DNA from: Prevotella sp.
GTDB lineage: Bacteria > Bacteroidota > Bacteroidia > Bacteroidales > Bacteroidaceae
Assembly (NCBI GenBank): GCA_017524385.1
Contig: JAFWSS010000102.1
Coordinates: 1-33,475 of the forward strand
Direction of reading: 5' to 3'
DNA length: 33,475 nucleotides
Below the pieces are notes generated by a model. That model ran no database searches, had not been told where the DNA came from, and saw nothing but the letters and a program-made list of their open reading frames with translations. Below are positions 8,159 to 16,950 of the stretch, piece by piece (the first letter of the stretch is position 1; each line of letters opens with the position of its first letter). A program made the translations under genes and the position numbers.

Positions 8159-9244
8159 CTATAAGAATTCTTTCTCGTCGAGCCTTTTTCCGCAGTCGGG
8201 ACAATATTTGTATGACTTGAAGATGATTGTTCCACATTGGCAGCATCGGTATTCCCTGTCGGGGTTCTGCAGCCGGTGCATCAATATTCGGTAGGTTTCA
8301 GTGTCTCTGCTTTTCACAAGGTCGAACCCAAGTTTCCTGACCAGTTTGATGGTGTTTTCGGCCAATATGCGGTCATATTCCTTCTCGCCCTCTGTGAGTC
8401 TTGCATAAGGCACCAGGTCGGGGTGCTTTTTGAGTTTGTCGTCCCTTTCCGGTCCATAGGTCCATCCTTCAGCCATCCTTGCCTTCGACCACACCTCGTG
8501 GGTGTTTTCTGCAATAGCCTCACGCAAGTCGATCAAGTCGTCGGGGATGCTGACATTGTCTACATTGATGGGCACGGGCACGTAGGCGGCCTCAGAAGGA
8601 CTCACGATAACCATGTAGTGTGAGGACCCGCTCCACGCCTCTGCAAATCTGCCGGCGGCGCAGTCCTCACAAGGATTTCCTGTTGCAGGGTCGTAAATGC
8701 GAACCCAATCCTTATCTACAGCCAGTACAGTTACGGCATGGAAGTCGTCCTCCTTTTTTTCCTTTCCATAAAGCACAACGTTATCGACCACCACGATGAT
8801 GTCGGCCCGTTTTTCCAAAGCCGTCTCAAGGTCAGCTAAAGTGGCGTCGTAACGTCTCGACACCTGCAGGCCCTTGTCCTCGAGCAGTCGCCCCATGTGA
8901 TGCAACGGTGTACCTTTGTCCCTCAGCCATCTGTTCTGCAATGCTTGTTCCGAAAGGCTTGTCCTATCCACCTCCATGCCCCTTCTGCTCAGGATCCACT
9001 CTTCGCATTGCAGGTCGCACAGATGCCCCTCGCTCTTGGCGGCCATTTTCGCCATGGGAAGTATGGAATAGTAGCTGGCTTTCTCCTCCAGTTCCTCGTC
9101 CACACGTCCAGATATGGATAGCACCGACTGTAGTTCAGGGCTGTCGCACAGTGCCTTGAGCATGATGTCCAATTCCTCAGCAGAAACGTTTCCTTCCAAG
9201 AAGGCGGCCATCTGCTCATCCGTAATGATATTATACTTTTCCAT
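8159..9244 (-). CDS. RyR-domain protein with C39-like protease fold, anti-sigma-like N-terminus and zinc ribbon
   Basis: A 361-aa protein, apparently cytoplasmic (no signal peptide or membrane helix). Residues ~5-55 ('ITDEQMAAFLEGNVSAEEL...') look like the short N-terminal helices of anti-sigma proteins in this phylum. Residues ~65-215 resemble a C39-like papain fold: Cys76 in 'LCDLQCEEWIL', His169 in 'DDFHAVTVLAV', Asp185 in 'IYDPATG', though the usual oxyanion Gln before the Cys is absent. Residues ~236-308 are a clear RyR domain ('AENTHEVWSKARMAEGW', 'YGPERDD', 'HPDLVPY', 'EKEYDR'). The C-terminus carries a zinc ribbon (C334xxC337 and C348xxC351). Its start overlaps the sigma factor end by 14 nt, so the two are co-expressed. 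Regulation of that sigma factor is inference. The RyR and zinc-ribbon calls are firm; the protease activity is uncertain. Confidence 0.75.
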   Translation of the reverse strand: MEKYNIITDEQMAAFLEGNVSAEELDIMLKALCDSPELQSVLSISGRVDEELEEKASYYSILPMAKMAAKSEGHLCDLQCEEWILSRRGMEVDRTSLSEQALQNRWLRDKGTPLHHMGRLLEDKGLQVSRRYDATLADLETALEKRADIIVVVDNVVLYGKEKKEDDFHAVTVLAVDKDWVRIYDPATGNPCEDCAAGRFAEAWSGSSHYMVIVSPSEAAYVPVPINVDNVSIPDDLIDLREAIAENTHEVWSKARMAEGWTYGPERDDKLKKHPDLVPYARLTEGEKEYDRILAENTIKLVRKLGFDLVKSRDTETYRILMHRLQNPDREYRCCQCGTIIFKSYKYCPDCGKRLDEKEFL

Positions 9245-9794
9245 AATTCCTTTCTTTTAATGCTACTTCAGACAAGGCACTGATTGCACGTCTCTTGATA
9301 TTGTAAAGGTTGGCTACGGTGACCCCCATGTATTTAGCAAGGAACTCCGGTTGCACATCTTCGATTACAAGTTTTCTGATGACGAAAACATATCTCTCAT
9401 TCCTCATTGACAAGAAGAGGCGTTCCAAGTCCATCCGGGCATTGCTGGCAGCCTCCGTGTCTACAGTGTCTTCATCCTTGATGGTTTTATTGTAAGGAGG
9501 CATCCCATTGTTGATATCTATCACATGATCTCTTTTTCTAATGAAATATCTTATGGCAACCACCTTTATCCACACGAATAAAGATGAGCGGAACTGAAAT
9601 TCCCTCAACTTTTTACAGTCATTGGCAACGAGATGGATATATAGCTCGTTGACAAACTCATCATAGTCCACCGGATATGAGAAAACATATTTGATGATAC
9701 TGATGATGAGCGGCCGGCATCTTACAAAGAAGAATTCATGTGTGATGCGGTCGTCTCGATTGATAAGTCCTTGAACGATTTCCTGGTCAGTCAT
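9231..9794 (-). CDS. ECF-like sigma-70 family RNA polymerase sigma factor
   Basis: A 187-aa alternative sigma factor. Region 2 spans residues ~18-87 ('FFVRCRPLIISIIKYVF' ... 'DEFVNELYIHLV' ... 'FRSSLFVWIKVVAIRYFIRKRD'). Region 4 is at ~125-180, with the helix-turn-helix 'PEFLAKYMGVTVANLYNIKRRAISAL'. Length and layout fit the ECF-like group, but sequence similarity is distant. It comes first in a two-gene operon with the RyR-domain protein and is preceded by a standard housekeeping promoter. Its regulon is unknown. A neighbouring glycan operon on the opposite strand has a housekeeping promoter of its own. Confidence 0.8.
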   Translation of the reverse strand: MTDQEIVQGLINRDDRITHEFFFVRCRPLIISIIKYVFSYPVDYDEFVNELYIHLVANDCKKLREFQFRSSLFVWIKVVAIRYFIRKRDHVIDINNGMPPYNKTIKDEDTVDTEAASNARMDLERLFLSMRNERYVFVIRKLVIEDVQPEFLAKYMGVTVANLYNIKRRAISALSEVALKERNYGKV

Positions 9795-9878
9795 TCTACA
9801 TCATTATTTATTATGCCGTTGAAGACGGTATGTCCCTCCGTCTCTTTGCCATTTTTCCGGCATGGTGTCATTGCTTTG

Positions 9879-9910
9879 CAAAGATAATGCAAACAGAGAG
9901 CATATCCAAA
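9879..9910 (-). promoter_or_regulatory. Promoter of the sigma factor operon
   Basis: Minus strand TTTG (9907-9910), 20-nt spacer, TATCTTTG (9879-9886). The leader to the start codon at 9794 is about 80 nt. The 9795-10129 interval otherwise holds only this promoter and the divergent one at 10010-10041. Confidence 0.65.
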
Positions 9911-10009
9911 CAAAATGCGATTTTTTATTTTAGGGGAGGGGATATGCGCACCGATTGTTGGACGAGCCCCCTTGGCAATGACGTCGTTTTACAGAAAAGC
10001 ATTGCTTTT

Positions 10010-10041
10010 TTTGGTAAATCAGCATAATTTCACTAACTTTG
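10010..10041 (+). promoter_or_regulatory. Promoter of the GH43-GH35-GH2 operon
   Basis: TTTG (10010-10013), 20-nt spacer, TAACTTTG (10034-10041). It gives an A-rich leader of about 80 nt before the GH43 start. Confidence 0.7.
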
Positions 10042-10129
10042 CCCTTTGAAAGATATCACACCTTATTAAGGTTCAAGAAGGAAAAAATCAAACTATCATC
10101 AACAAAACCTACCAAACAAAACCACAAAA

Positions 10130-11905
10130 ATGAAAAGAATTCTCAGTTACCTATTATTATTATGTTTGTCGACAAGCGCCTTCGCCTACACCCTGAACAG
10201 GGTCAGCGTGCACGACCCAAGCATCGTATGGGACCCGACAACCCAATCCTATTACATTTTCGGTTCGCATCGCGCCTCCGCCAGGAGCACCGACCTGATG
10301 AGTTGGACCGCCTTCACCGCCGCGTGGAAGACCCCCACCAACAACAACGCCTCCAACACCATCGCCTTCAAGGAAAACCAGACCAAGACCATCGTCATCG
10401 GCGGCCAGGAAGTGACTTTCGGCAACTTCGACGCCCTCGCCTGGTCGTCGGCCTACGGCAACGGCTACAACATCAACGGCAACATGTGGGCACCCGACGT
10501 CATCTATAACAACGCGATGGGGAAATGGTGCATGTATCTCAGCATCAACGGCCCCACGTGGAACTCCAGCATCATCCTGCTGACCGCCGACAGAATCACC
10601 GGCCCCTATATGTACCAAGGCCCGGTGGTGTTCTCCGGCTTCAACGTCTCGGCCACGGAAGGTGTCAGTTACAAGCACACCGACCTGGAACTGGCCATCG
10701 GTCAGCAGGCCAACCTCCCCGGTCGCTACAACGTAGGCAACCGTTGGGGCTCTCGCTGGCCCCATGCCATCGACCCCTGCGTGTTCTACGACGAAGAAGG
10801 CAAACTGTGGATGTCGTATGGTTCGTGGAGCGGCGGCATCTGGATGCTCGAGTTGAACGAGCAGACGGGTTTGCGCGACTATGACGTGAGCTACCCCATC
10901 CAAGGCAGCGGCGACGGTGTCACCAGCGACCCCTATTTCGGTAAGAAGGTTGCCGGCGGTTTCTATGTCTCCGGCGAGGCCTCCTACATCGAGCACATCG
11001 GCGACCACTACTTCCTCTTCGTCACCTACGGCGGACTGGCCACCGGCGGCGATCCCAACGACTACAACAATGGCGGCTACCAGATGCGCGTGTTCCGCTC
11101 GTCGAACCCCAACGGTCCCTATGTCGATGCCAACGGCATCAACGCCATCTTTGCCAACTACAAGTTGAATTTCGGTCCCAACGCCAACGACAACCGAGGT
11201 GTGAACATCTTCGGAGCCTACGGCGAGTGGGGTTTCCAGACCGTTGGCGCGTGGTCGGAACGTTCCCAGGGTCACAACTCCATCCTCGCAGCCGAGGACG
11301 GTCGCACCTACCTCGTCTATCACACCCGTTTCCAGAACAGGGGCGAAGGGCATGAGGTGCGCGTCCACCAAGTGTTCCAGAATGCAGACGGCTGGCTCGT
11401 GGCAGCACCCTTCGAATACACGGGTGAGCAGGTGAAGAGCGCCGACATCGCCACCACGCAGCAAGTGGCCAGCGACCAAATCCCCGGCAATTACAAGTTG
11501 CTCATACACAAATACAAGCTGGACCACACCCACAAGGAGTTGGCCACACCGGTAGAAATCCAACTCAACGGCGACGGCACCATCAGCGGGAGCAGCACCG
11601 GCAAGTGGAGCATGGTAGAAGGCACCTCCTACATCACCATCACCCTAGGCAACACCATCTACAAGGGCGTATTGGTGGAACAGACCTTGGAGAAGACCAA
11701 CATCAAGGCAACAGCCTTCACTGCCATGACCAAGAGCGGCGTGAGCATCTGGGGCTACCGCACGGGGGCACTCGCAGGCATCGAGGAGGTCACCACCCAG
11801 CAAGACACCGACACTCCCATCTACGACCTGCAAGGAAGGCGCATCACCACCCCGATGCAAAAAGGCATCTACATCAAGAACGGCAAGAAATACATCAAGC
11901 ATTGA
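10130..11905 (+). CDS. GH43 arabinan endo-1,5-alpha-L-arabinanase-like enzyme, secreted
   Basis: A 591-aa glycoside hydrolase expected to cut alpha-1,5-arabinan. A signal peptide covers residues 1-19 (ends 'SAFA'). The five-blade GH43 catalytic domain follows, with the catalytic base Asp29 in 'VHDPS', the pKa-tuning Asp215 in 'AIDPCVFYD' and the acid Glu283 in 'SGEASYI'. Conserved 'WAPDVIYN' and 'WMSYGSWSGGIWMLEL' segments match the Abn2-type arabinanases. Residues ~460-545 are the small beta-barrel C-terminal domain of those enzymes. The last ~28 residues ('IYDLQGRR...GIYIKNGKKY') are a sorting-tail-like segment common in secreted Prevotella proteins. It is first gene of the operon and overlaps the GH35 start. 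Endo-arabinanase is the best guess; another arabinan-type specificity is possible. Confidence 0.85.
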   Translation: MKRILSYLLLLCLSTSAFAYTLNRVSVHDPSIVWDPTTQSYYIFGSHRASARSTDLMSWTAFTAAWKTPTNNNASNTIAFKENQTKTIVIGGQEVTFGNFDALAWSSAYGNGYNINGNMWAPDVIYNNAMGKWCMYLSINGPTWNSSIILLTADRITGPYMYQGPVVFSGFNVSATEGVSYKHTDLELAIGQQANLPGRYNVGNRWGSRWPHAIDPCVFYDEEGKLWMSYGSWSGGIWMLELNEQTGLRDYDVSYPIQGSGDGVTSDPYFGKKVAGGFYVSGEASYIEHIGDHYFLFVTYGGLATGGDPNDYNNGGYQMRVFRSSNPNGPYVDANGINAIFANYKLNFGPNANDNRGVNIFGAYGEWGFQTVGAWSERSQGHNSILAAEDGRTYLVYHTRFQNRGEGHEVRVHQVFQNADGWLVAAPFEYTGEQVKSADIATTQQVASDQIPGNYKLLIHKYKLDHTHKELATPVEIQLNGDGTISGSSTGKWSMVEGTSYITITLGNTIYKGVLVEQTLEKTNIKATAFTAMTKSGVSIWGYRTGALAGIEEVTTQQDTDTPIYDLQGRRITTPMQKGIYIKNGKKYIKH

Positions 11906-13977
11906 AAAAGAGCGTCCTCATCGCATTGGCTTCCCTTTGGAGCCTCTTTCTCCCAGCCCAGCAACCGATGGTGACGTGGGACCGCCAAAGCCTGCTCATC
12001 GACGGTCGCCGCGTGGTGCCCGTGATGGGTGAGATACATTACAGCCGCGTCCCCGCCGACGAATGGCGCACAGAAATCCGCAAGATGAAGGAAGGCGGCG
12101 TCACCATCATCGCCACCTATGTGTTTTGGAACCACGTGGAAGAGCAGGAAGGCATTTTCGACTGGAGCGGCCAGCGCGACCTTCGCACCTTCCTGGAACT
12201 CTGCCAGCAAGTAGAGATGCCCGTGGTGCTCCGCCTGGGGCCGTTCTGCCACGGCGAGGTGCGCTGCGGCGGCATACCCGACTGGGTGTTGACGAAACAG
12301 GTGAAAGACACCGACGGCAGCGGTGCCACCACCCTTCGTCCTGTGAAGTCGAGGACCGAAGACCCAGCCTTCCTCGCAAGCGTGGAACGCCTCTACCGCC
12401 AGATCTTCACCCAGGTGCAAGGGCTGCAATGGAAAGACGGCGGACCGGTGCTGGCGGCACAGTTCGACAACGAATACCGCGGCCACGGCAGCTACCTCGT
12501 CGCCCTGAAACGTATGGCAGAGCGCATCGGCTTCGACCTGCCCTTCTACACCCGCACGGGATGGCCCCAACTGCGCACCCCCGTCGCCTTCGGCGAGATG
12601 CTCCCGCTGTATGGCGACTACGCCGACGGTTTCTGGGACAAGGAAATCACGGAAGGTGCCGGCAACTACTGGAAAGCGTTCCATTTCAAAGCCTTCCGCA
12701 GTTCCACGGCCATCGGCACCGACCTGTTGGGGAAGCAGGAGGAAAAGACCGAGAAAGGCGATGACGACTACCCCTACTTCACATGTGAACTGGGTGGCGG
12801 CATGACGACCTCCTACCACCGCCGTCCCTTCATCTATGCCCAAGACGCCCTCTCGCTCGCCATCGTGAAACTGGGCAGCGGCAGCAACCTGCTGGGCTAC
12901 TACATGTACCACGGCGGCACCAACCCCGAGGGACATCTCACCACACTCAACGAGAACCAACGCACGCTGGCCACCGCCAACAACGACCTCCCGGTGAAGA
13001 GCTATGAGTTTCAAGCGCCACTTGGGGAGTTCGGCCAGCGCAACGACTCCTATTACCTGCTCCGCCCCCTCCACCTCTTTTTAAAAGACTACGGCGAGAC
13101 CCTCGCCCCGATGGAGGCCCATTTCCCCGATGCCGGCAAGGAAGCCGTGAAAGGCGATGACAGCCACCTGAGATGGTGCTGGCGGGCATCCCTCTCCCCC
13201 ACCCCCGACTCCCCCGCCGGCTTCGTCTTCGTCAACAACTACGAGCGGCTGCAAGGGCTGACCGACAAGCACGGCGTAAGGTTCGCCATCGACGGCCTCA
13301 CCTTCCCCAGCCGCCCCGTCACCATCCCCGCCGGCACCACCTGCATCTTCCCCTTCGGCATCGAAGGGATGCGCTACGCCACCGCACAACTCGTGGCACG
13401 ACGCAACGGAAAGGTGTATCTCATGCAGGTGAAAGGCGTGCCCACCGAAATAGCCATCGACGGCAAGGTGCTGCGCAACGTGAAAGCCAAGGGGCTGACA
13501 CGCCCTGTATACAAGAACCTGTACCTCATCGACGAGGAGACCGCCCAAAAACTGTTCCTTGAACCAGAAGCCGCCACCGCCCCACCCCGTGAAGCCACCT
13601 ACACGAAAACGGCAGAGGCCGGTGCGCCGCGCACCATCGTGAAAGGGCCTGCCAAAGTGGCGGAAGCCCCTGGCGACAGCGACTTCGAACAAGCCGCCAC
13701 CTACGTCATCACGCTTCCCGCGGATGCCGACAGCCTGCTGCTCGACATCGACTACCAAGGCGACTGCGCACGCCTCTATGCCGGCGACCAACTCCTCGAC
13801 GACAACTTCTACAACGGGCGCCATTTCCAATACGGCATATGGCGGTTGCCCAAAGGCTGCCGCACACTCACCCTGCGCATCCTCCCTCTTCAAAACGACA
13901 TGCCCGTCTACCTGCCCCGCGAGGCCGACACCACCCCTGGCGAGCGCGTCAACCACATCACACTCATCCAACCATGA
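11902..13977 (+). CDS. GH35 family beta-galactosidase-like enzyme, secreted (TTG start)
   Basis: The open frame extends far upstream inside GH43, but that part is a shadow. The protein sensibly starts at the TTG of 11902, in a TTGA overlap with the GH43 stop. This gives a signal peptide (MKKSVLIALASLWSLFLPA) and 691 residues. The GH35 TIM barrel spans ~23-330: 'GEIHYSRVP', 'GVTIIATYVFWNHVEEQEG', 'LRLGPFCHGEVRCGGIPDW'. The acid/base is Glu191 in 'AAQFDNEY' (the usual 'ENE' is 'DNE'). The likely nucleophile is Glu296 in 'CELGGGM'. These deviations put it in a divergent GH35 subgroup whose substrate I cannot name. Beta-sandwich domains fill ~340-691. It would remove terminal galactose, or a related sugar, after GH43 action. 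It overlaps GH2 by 4 nt. Confidence 0.82.
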   Translation: MKKSVLIALASLWSLFLPAQQPMVTWDRQSLLIDGRRVVPVMGEIHYSRVPADEWRTEIRKMKEGGVTIIATYVFWNHVEEQEGIFDWSGQRDLRTFLELCQQVEMPVVLRLGPFCHGEVRCGGIPDWVLTKQVKDTDGSGATTLRPVKSRTEDPAFLASVERLYRQIFTQVQGLQWKDGGPVLAAQFDNEYRGHGSYLVALKRMAERIGFDLPFYTRTGWPQLRTPVAFGEMLPLYGDYADGFWDKEITEGAGNYWKAFHFKAFRSSTAIGTDLLGKQEEKTEKGDDDYPYFTCELGGGMTTSYHRRPFIYAQDALSLAIVKLGSGSNLLGYYMYHGGTNPEGHLTTLNENQRTLATANNDLPVKSYEFQAPLGEFGQRNDSYYLLRPLHLFLKDYGETLAPMEAHFPDAGKEAVKGDDSHLRWCWRASLSPTPDSPAGFVFVNNYERLQGLTDKHGVRFAIDGLTFPSRPVTIPAGTTCIFPFGIEGMRYATAQLVARRNGKVYLMQVKGVPTEIAIDGKVLRNVKAKGLTRPVYKNLYLIDEETAQKLFLEPEAATAPPREATYTKTAEAGAPRTIVKGPAKVAEAPGDSDFEQAATYVITLPADADSLLLDIDYQGDCARLYAGDQLLDDNFYNGRHFQYGIWRLPKGCRTLTLRILPLQNDMPVYLPREADTTPGERVNHITLIQP

Positions 13978-16703
13978 CACGAAAGCAACTCCTTTGCACG
14001 TTTTTCGCCCTCTGCACACTGAGCATCGGTGCACAAGAAAGCATCGACCTCTCCGGACCATGGCAGTTCGCCATCGACCGCACCACCGACGCCACGAAAC
14101 CCTCCAAGCCCCCCAAGAAAGGCAAAGAGACGGTGAACCTCCCCGGTTCAATGCTCACCAACGGCAAGGGAGACCCTGTGACCCTCGACACGAAATGGGT
14201 GGGGTCGCTCTACGACTCCTCCTACTATTTCAACCCCAAGATGGAGCCATACCGCAAGCCGGGGAACATGAAATTCCCCTTCTTCCTCACCCCCTCCAGG
14301 CATTACGTGGGAAACGCGTGGTACATCCGCACCGTGGAGACACCCAAGGAATGGGAAGGCAGGAAGGTGACCCTCTTCCTCGAACGTCCGCACATAGAGA
14401 CCACCGTCTACGTGAACGGTGTGGAGGTGGGGCACCAGATGTCGCTCAGCGCACCCCACCAATACGACCTCACCGGGCACTTGCAACCAGGAAAGAAAGA
14501 CAAGATAGCCATCAAGGTCTACAACGGCATCGAGAACGTCTGCGTGGGACAAGACTCGCACAGCGTCACCGACCAGACCCAAGGCGACTGGAACGGCATC
14601 GCCGGGCGCATCACGCTCGGCACCTCGCCCGTCATCTTCCGGAAAAGGGTGGAGACAGACGTGGCGAACGGCAAGGTGCGCATCCTCATCAACGACACCA
14701 CCTACACCCTGCAACTGCCTCAACCCGTCAGGTTGTGGAGCGCCGAAGACCCACAACTCTACACCGTCAAGGTGGACTACCGCGGCGACTCCATCCCCGT
14801 CACCTTCGGCATGCGCGAAATCTCCATCGTCGGGAGGCAGTTCATGCTCAACGACATGCCCATCTGGCTGAGAGGGACGGTGGAGAACTGCTGCTTCCCC
14901 GAGACCGGATACCCCCCCACCGACGTGGAGTCGTGGCTGTCCGTCTTTGCCAAATGCAAGGAATATGGTCTCAACCACATCCGCTTCCACAGCTACTGCC
15001 CTCCTGATGCCGCCTTCACGGCCGCCGACCAACTGGGCCTCTACCTGCAGCCCGAAGGTCCGTCATGGCCCAACCACGGTGTGAAACTGCGCCGTGGTAT
15101 GGCCATCGACCAATACCTCACCGACGAGTGCAAGCGCATCGTCGACACCTATGGCAGCCATCCCTCCTTCGTGATGCTCGCCGCCGGCAACGAGCCCGCC
15201 GGCGACTGGGTGTCGTGGGGGAACGACTTTGTGAAGGAGATGAAGTCCTACGACCCCACCCGTGTCTATTGCACGGCGAGCGTCGGTGGCGGCTGGGCGT
15301 GGGACGAGGGTTCGGAATACCATGTGAAAGGTGGCGCCCGCGGCCTCGACTGGGACAGCCATGCGCCACAGAGCACAGACAATTTCGACGAGATGATCAA
15401 ACTGCCTCGCAACTTCAAACCCACGGAGGAGCGCCCCGAGAACACGCAACCCTGCATCAGCCACGAGCAAGGTCAGTGGTGCGCCTTCCCCGACTTCAAG
15501 GAAATCCCCCAATACACCGGTGCCTACCACCCCGGCAACCTTGAAATCTTCCGCGACCTTCTGCGCGACGGAGGAATGTCCACGCAAGCCGGGAAATTCC
15601 TCATGGCGAGCGGTCGCCTGCAGACCCTGGCCTACAAATATGAGATAGAGCGCAACCTCAGGAGCAGCGACTATGCAGGTTTCCAACTCCTCAGCCTCAA
15701 CGACTACAGCGGGCAAGGCACCGCCCTCGTCGGCGTGCTCAACGTGCACTGGAAGGAGAAAGGCTATGTCACGGCGGAGGAGTGGAGGGAGTTCTGCTCC
15801 GACATCGTCCCCCTGGCGCTCTTCCCCCAATTCGTCTATTCCAACTCCGACACCATCCGCATCGGCACAGCCCTCTACAACACCACCACACGTTTCGGAG
15901 GTGGCATGAGCTATAGCGTCAGCCGAGGCGAAGAGGTGCTCGCCAACGGTTCCTGCGCCGTAGGACAAGCCATCGTCTTCAACCCTTCCAACCTCCTCAC
16001 GCCCACCAAACTCACCCTCACGCTCTCCATCTACGGGCACCACAACCACTATGACTTCTGGGTATATCCCAACCGGTTGGAAACCATCGACACCGAAGGC
16101 ATCCTCATCACCGACACGCTCGACACACGCGCCAAGGATGTGCTGAAAGCTGGAGGGAAGGTGCTAATATGCGCAGCAGGGAAAGTGCGTTACGGCAACG
16201 ACGTGCGCCACACCTATCTTCCCGTCTTCTGGAACACCAGTTGGTTCAAGATGCGTCCACCGCACACCACCGGAGCATACATCGAAAGCACCCACCCCAT
16301 CTTCTCCCTCTTCCCCACCGACGACTGGCAAAACCTGAACTGGTGGGAATTGGTGAACCGCACACAGGTGATGAACTTGGGAGAGTTCCCCGCCACCTAC
16401 CAACCCATCGTGCAGCCCATCGACACCTGGCATATCTCTCGGAAGTTGGGCATGATGGTGGAGGCCAACGTGCTGGGCGGCCGCTTGCTGATGACCACCA
16501 TCGACATCGACAGAGACCTTGAGCACCGCCACGCAGCACGACAGCTGCGGCACTCCATCCTCAACTACATGCAGTCGGACAACTTCCGTCCCGCCATCAC
16601 CCTCGACCCGCAAGTCATCACACACCTCTTCGAGCAAGAAGCCCCCAAGGTGGACATGTTCACCAAGGATTCGCCCGACGAACTCAAACCCAAATTGAAA
16701 TAA
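13974..16703 (+). CDS. GH2 family glycoside hydrolase, secreted
   Basis: The start at the ATG of 13974 (ATGA overlap with GH35) gives a signal peptide (ends 'SIGA', then QE) and 909 residues. The N-terminal jelly-roll sugar-binding domain (~22-220; 'SGPWQF', 'NAWYIRTVETP', 'RPHIETTVYVNGVEVG') and a middle Ig-like strand domain (~225-290) precede the TIM barrel (~290-560). The acid/base is Glu407 in 'AAGNEPAGD'. The nucleophile candidate is Glu498 in 'CISHEQGQW'. The C-terminal ~350 residues contain further beta-sandwich segments. GH2 enzymes include beta-galactosidases, beta-glucuronidases, beta-mannosidases and exo-beta-glucosaminidases; the exact activity cannot be read from the sequence. 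Last gene of the glycan operon, followed by an 11-bp repeat array. Confidence 0.82.
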   Translation: MTRKQLLCTFFALCTLSIGAQESIDLSGPWQFAIDRTTDATKPSKPPKKGKETVNLPGSMLTNGKGDPVTLDTKWVGSLYDSSYYFNPKMEPYRKPGNMKFPFFLTPSRHYVGNAWYIRTVETPKEWEGRKVTLFLERPHIETTVYVNGVEVGHQMSLSAPHQYDLTGHLQPGKKDKIAIKVYNGIENVCVGQDSHSVTDQTQGDWNGIAGRITLGTSPVIFRKRVETDVANGKVRILINDTTYTLQLPQPVRLWSAEDPQLYTVKVDYRGDSIPVTFGMREISIVGRQFMLNDMPIWLRGTVENCCFPETGYPPTDVESWLSVFAKCKEYGLNHIRFHSYCPPDAAFTAADQLGLYLQPEGPSWPNHGVKLRRGMAIDQYLTDECKRIVDTYGSHPSFVMLAAGNEPAGDWVSWGNDFVKEMKSYDPTRVYCTASVGGGWAWDEGSEYHVKGGARGLDWDSHAPQSTDNFDEMIKLPRNFKPTEERPENTQPCISHEQGQWCAFPDFKEIPQYTGAYHPGNLEIFRDLLRDGGMSTQAGKFLMASGRLQTLAYKYEIERNLRSSDYAGFQLLSLNDYSGQGTALVGVLNVHWKEKGYVTAEEWREFCSDIVPLALFPQFVYSNSDTIRIGTALYNTTTRFGGGMSYSVSRGEEVLANGSCAVGQAIVFNPSNLLTPTKLTLTLSIYGHHNHYDFWVYPNRLETIDTEGILITDTLDTRAKDVLKAGGKVLICAAGKVRYGNDVRHTYLPVFWNTSWFKMRPPHTTGAYIESTHPIFSLFPTDDWQNLNWWELVNRTQVMNLGEFPATYQPIVQPIDTWHISRKLGMMVEANVLGGRLLMTTIDIDRDLEHRHAARQLRHSILNYMQSDNFRPAITLDPQVITHLFEQEAPKVDMFTKDSPDELKPKLK

Positions 16704-16738
16704 TAAGGAACTCAAGTTTCGCATTCGCTCAACTTTCT

Positions 16739-16804
16739 GGAGTTAAAGGGGAGTTAAAGGGGAGTTAAAAGGGAGTTAAAGGGGAGTTAAAGGGGAGTTA
16801 AAGG
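16739..16804. repeat. 11-bp GGAGTTAAAGG tandem array
   Basis: Six consecutive 11-bp units, all identical except the third (GGAGTTAAAAG), sit 35 nt after the GH2 stop and directly before a truncated gene copy. Confidence 0.9.
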
Positions 16805-16822
16805 GATATGTGTTCACTTCTT

Positions 16823-16929
16823 TAGGCGACCCCAGCGACGTGGGTACCGGAATGGATTCCAATAATGGCATGGTAGATATAGAAGACGATGCTTATGACG
16901 TTCCAACGTCAAGAAGCCTTTGGGATTAA
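16823..16929 (+). pseudogene. Decapitated copy of the small acidic 'LWD' protein gene
   Basis: Reading GDPSDVGTGMDSN (from 16825), then an acidic stretch ('VDIEDDAYDVPTSRS') to LWD and TAA at 16927-16929. The frame matches the C-terminal half of the intact 63-aa protein at 22288-22479. The first 40 nt (16823-16862) are identical to 22373-22412. The start codon and N-terminal half are missing; the 11-bp array lies just upstream. The downstream hairpin is also shared. I see no start codon or signal that would give a protein, so I call it a remnant. Confidence 0.8.
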
Positions 16930-16950
16930 CAATCCCCACTTCCTATAACA

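Noticed and set aside
9795-10129. Gene in the gap between sigma factor and GH43
   Set aside because: Only divergent promoters are seen; the short open frame at 9830-10027 has no recognisable sequence and crosses both promoter sites.
10160-11563. Long antisense open frame (467 aa) opposite GH43
   Set aside because: It is a mirror of GC-rich third-codon positions in a real gene; its sequence is Val/Gly-rich with no domain.
11605-11901. N-terminal extension of the GH35 protein
   Set aside because: This part is a His-rich shadow of the GH43 reading frame; a signal peptide begins at the TTG of 11902.
13724-15007. Alternate-frame 427-aa open frame across GH35 and GH2
   Set aside because: It spans two proven reading frames, is rich in Arg and His, and has no signature.
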